Positions 59,801 through 64,000 of a stretch of 64,000 nucleotides of DNA are shown here, one piece after another. Where the stretch lies: contig NW_004775881.1 of the NCBI RefSeq assembly GCF_000247815.1, positions 85,312 through 149,311 of the forward strand, written 5' to 3'. Within the stretch, counting starts at the first letter, position 1; each line of letters opens with the position of its first letter. The translations under genes and the position numbers were made by a program. Under the pieces are notes generated by a model that was not told the DNA's origin, ran no database searches, and saw nothing but the letters and a program-made list of their open reading frames with translations. This DNA comes from Ficedula albicollis. Taxonomy: Eukaryota > Chordata > Aves > Passeriformes > Muscicapidae.

Positions 59801-62800
59801 CCAATGTGAAATCACAGAGCTAGATTTCATACTTTACCACAACAATAAGAAACAACTTTTGTTTTTACCTGCATCTTTTTTCCCCCCACTTTTTTATCAC
59901 TGCCTCCCAGAAAAAAAAAGACTTGCATTAGAAGATGAGGTCTTGTCCCAATTTTACTTCCACTACTCATCACTCCAGTTTTTAGTCTTGTATTTGCTAC
60001 ACATTGCTGACTGTAAGTATCATTGTCTTTACAGTAATGTTTAAAGGTTGCAGGCTAATGCTGGAAAGTTATAAACTTTTAATAAGTGAAACCAGAAAAT
60101 GAAACGCAGTCCAATTTAAGCAGTAAGCAAGAAGACAAAAAAGGTGAAGGCTGACTATCCCAGAAGTGTCAGAAATACATATAGTAGATATCACTTATTT
60201 TTATATTTGTACTATACATATATATTATAAATATAATCCTAATTTAAGCTTCAAATGTAAAGCTTAAACAGCCACTCTGTTGCTTTTATCTGTAAAAGTG
60301 TGTACTTTTTCATTATATGGGATGAGAACTTGTATAAACCTGACAAATGTGATATTATGAAAATTTGAGTTTTAATGCCTTGTAATACATTTTTCTAACA
60401 TTCTGTTTCTAAATATAGTTGGGCTGATTTTCAATGGTGCTTTTTTAAAGATCAGATCATATTTGAAATTAAATAACATGAAAGTGCCTGAAAATCTAGT
60501 ATTTTTTAACTCAAGTTAAGGCTGTCATGGACTTTAAATTGTACATATAACAATCCAGAAGACTGCTGTTTCTTTTTCAACAGTCCAGTGAAGAGATGCC
60601 TGTAAATTGAAAGCATGTACAAAGCAGCAATAATCTTTATACCTTTCAGTCAGAGTAATTCAAAGTCAGCTTTTTAGTAGCTGTTTACCAGGAAGCAAAT
60701 GTCACAAAATTAATGAGTTCATTCAGGAAGGCCATAATTTTAAGATGTGGACATATGAAGTTATCCACTAGATCATGCAAACTTCTCAGAGTTTTCTTCT
60801 AGAGTTGTTTTGCATATTAATTTACTAGAAAAAAACAAAATCACAACATTTTAATATGGTGGTGGAACAGTACAAGACATAGAGAGACCTAAATGAAGAA
60901 TTTGCAAGCATAGAAAAACCGAATTGCAGATAGCAGAACCCCAGACAGGTTCTCCACAGTTCTTAACATCAGTGAACAGCTGCCCTCAAATGGATAAAGC
61001 ATAGAACTGCAACATTTCAAAAGTCATCTTCTCAAATTAATTGTAGTAACATAATCATCCTTTGAATATATTTGATAATTTATTTCCTAAAAAAATATGT
61101 AGTAAGCTCTTCATAGTGTAGCGTTTAGAATGCACTATACTTTACATTATACATAAGGCTAATTATTCATTTGATACTCATGCTGGTCGCTGCCCAGGTC
61201 TAGAAAGACCAAGAAGCACTTTGTCAGCAAAGAAAGGCACCGTATACAACACTATTAACAACTTATCCAGTTACTGTGGTCCCAAGTTTATTTATGTGAG
61301 GGATTTCTAATACCAGTATACATGTAGTTTTCAAATGACAGATTGCATATCAGCCTGCTTTGTGCAGGTTAACAAATAAATTGTATAGATAAAAAGCACT
61401 GCTGATCAGAAGTTAACTGCAACTGTATTACTGGTGCTAGATAGAAAAAACCCTACTGCTCAAAAATGACTGTTGTATCCAAGCTTACGCAATACAAAAA
61501 TATGCACATATAAGAAAACACAATAAACACTTCTGAAGAGGCTTTGAAGAAGACCAATGGGGAGGACAACTTTGATCTTTTGAGATTAAAATGTCCCAAA
61601 AAGTGTATACTTGAATAGTATGCAAAATGGACAAAACAATTAGTAAAATATGCAAATTGATGGCTTTCTTCATAGTCCATGAAAAAACCTCAAGTGTAGA
61701 CCTGTTGTAACACAAGCAACAGAAAGAACAAAGTCTGGTTCCAGGTTAAATTATCATACAAATTCAAATTGCACTTGAATTACACTATAGCTTCTCCAGG
61801 GCCTTATGGTCCCACAGTGTCAGGGGACCTACAAGAAAACATCACTCTGAACAGTCCAGCCATAGCAAACCTTTATTTCAGGCTTATGTGTTAATATGAT
61901 GTTGACTCTAAATGGCTTCCATGGTGTAAAGGAAGGAACAAATGTTGACTGAAGTTGTGTACATGACCACAGCAAAACCCAATTCCATAAGGATTCAAAG
62001 ATGCCTAAACAGGTGATGGTCACCTTGCAGAATTCCTCCGCAGCAGTCTCTCCCCTTTCCTACCTACCTACCCACCCTCTATTTATCTTGCAAACTTGTA
62101 TAATGTTAATCTCTCTTTTTGCCAAATCATGTGAAAATTAGCCAAGAGATGCATAAGCTCTGGAAAAGATGACAGACAACGACACATAAAAGTCTCAACC
62201 ACACAAGTCTTGTTTTCTTTGACAACAAAGCTTAAGAATGCAGTGAAGAAAAATCCAGATTTTCTTAACTTGGCTTAACTCAAATGATAATTCCTGGTTA
62301 TAATTCTGGCTCTGAAGTCATATCAAGGCATGGTCATTATAAACTACTGTGTCTAATATAAAAGAGCTACTTTTCAATTTTTGCTGTGGAAAAGCAAGAG
62401 GAGCTATGCCTTTCGTAACTGCTGGGAGACAGTACAACTTCTATAATACTCCTATATTGAAAAAAAATTATAAAGTTTCAAAAAAAATAGACAAGGATGA
62501 TGGTAAGGCTGCTGTCTGGAAAAAGACTTTACACTACACAAGATAGCATTCCCCAAACTGCAATAGTAGAGCCCAGAAAGATGAAATACCAAGTATATCA
62601 GCAAAGAGGAGATAATCAGATAAACATACCTACTACATATTTTTCATGCCTATGTGCATGCCCATAACTGTTTAAGTATCCTGGCATTTAAGTATGAGTG
62701 CACAGAGAAATAAAATGAGACTCAGATTTGACCTACTGGATTTAAATACTTGTATTTGGGGAGCCCAGCAGCAAGTCAGACTAACCAATGGCAAGGATTC

Positions 62801-64000
62801 ACTACTCTCAGTATCTAATTGCAGCCACCAGTTCAAGCGAGTTTGAAATGCCACTCTGCAACAAAATAAGATCTCTACTAGAGCTATTCAATCCCACAGC
62901 TGATCCTCTTTATAGCTGAAAGGAAACAAAAACATCCAATGCGGACTCTAGAAGCAAAAAGGAGAAGACTACTACTTCCCCCCTTCTATCTTTGGTCAGT
63001 TTTTCCCAACTCTTCAGTAAACCAGCAGTAAAATTTGTCAGACTAGTGAGCTCTGAAATAACTCCACTAAGTAGAAAACCTGAAAATTCTCAACTTTTGT
63101 TGTTGCTAAGTCATTTTTCCACTAGATTAGCAACTGCAAACAGCTCACAAAGCAGTCAGATGCATGAAGAGACAAACAGTGTTTAGAAGTGGAGAGCAGT
63201 CAAGACCTACACTTTTGAGCAAGAACGAGCTATTAGATCACCTCTCTTTGTCCATAGATCCATTAGCATGTAATACCCGTCCCAAAAAGATGACAGCTTC
63301 CCAGACATCTCAACAAGTGCAGAATTTCATCTCAAAAGAAATGGAGGGGAACTTGCAGGTACATGCAGATATAGGCATGCGATGTGCCCTCAATCATGAC
63401 AGTACTACCACAATAGAGCACATTTGCATTCACAGAAGTTAATTTTTTTTAAGGTCTCATGAAGTGTTTATGAAAACAACACAGACTGTCTAGTAAAACG
63501 CATATTGACAAGACTGTATAGTATCAATACTAATGAATTATGCTATCATAACATTAAAAAATACTTAACTATGAACATCTAAAAAAAATAATGCCTGCTT
63601 TACATAACCATTTGAAACTGGACGTCTCTATTATCTAGCTTTACAAGCAACTACAACTTTATCACTGTATTTACAATACTATGGTGTCATGTTGTCACTG
63701 CCCCTTTTTTAAAAACTATCTTTAAAGTATGCACCTTAATTTATCTAGTAATTATTTCAGAAAACATTCCAGGTATGCAACAGAAATCCAGCTGCATCAT
63801 CTTGCACTTAATAAATATTCCAGAAATTTCTGCCCAGTTCTCATTGGCTATAACACAACTTGTTGGGTAAGCAAGTTTAACTCTTTAGCCTAGTCAGTTT
63901 TGCAACAGCTGTTAAAAAGAATTTCTACAGCTGCCCCGCAGGAATTTATTTGCTGATCATTTATTTATGCTGGTTTTGGACCTTTAAATAAAGCTGAGAC
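56838..64000 (-). other. FBXW7: DNA upstream of the gamma exon
   Basis: This is 7.2 kb of AT-rich sequence with no exon I can recognise; the acidic, Glu/Asp-rich alpha first exon is not here. If alpha starts further right, as I infer, this is alpha intron and includes whatever promoter drives gamma. There is no CpG island at gamma, unlike at beta. A short imperfect direct repeat (ATAAACATAATTTAA) lies at 59160-59212. A run of 13 A lies at 59449-59461. Confidence 0.65.

Overview
The window is vertebrate nuclear DNA, most likely from a bird. It is AT-rich and intron-dominated, carries decayed CR1-type LINE pieces, and contains no compact ORF-dense gene order. The only protein-coding gene I can support is FBXW7 (F-box and WD40 repeat protein 7, the substrate receptor of an SCF ubiquitin ligase), on the minus strand. 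All identifications come from reading the sequence and recalling the FBXW7 family; no search was run.

Layout, in transcription order from high to low coordinates. 56838-64000 is upstream of the gamma exon. 56691-56837 is the gamma-isoform first coding exon (49 codons). A 47-kb non-coding stretch follows, holding two CR1-type fragments (about 39980-40262 and 19630-20460), a perfect 486-bp hexanucleotide array (31162-31647) and small low-complexity tracts. 9637-9675 is the end of the beta-isoform first exon (13 codons ending in a donor), inside a CpG-rich block that also contains two uninterrupted poly-G runs of 142 and 846 bases. 6961-7043 is the first shared exon, which starts at an internal Met. 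3720-3861 is the second shared exon. The following exons (rest of the dimerisation domain, F-box, WD40 propeller) lie beyond the left edge, and the alpha first exon was not found and presumably lies beyond the right edge.

How the parts work together: gamma and beta are alternative 5' coding exons that end in phase 0 and can each join the same exon at its ATG. The N-terminus, which sets sub-cellular location, is therefore chosen by promoter and first exon, while the ubiquitin-ligase core is shared. The splice sites and reading frames of all four exons fit together exactly.

Most worth a second look: the poly-G runs, which look like assembly or base-calling artefacts and sit where the rest of the beta exon should be; a strong G-quadruplex motif beside them; the hexamer array, whose transcript would be an intronic tandem of about 81 Musashi-like sites; and three candidate conserved non-coding elements. 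I found no RNA gene, CRISPR array, intact mobile element or second protein-coding gene.
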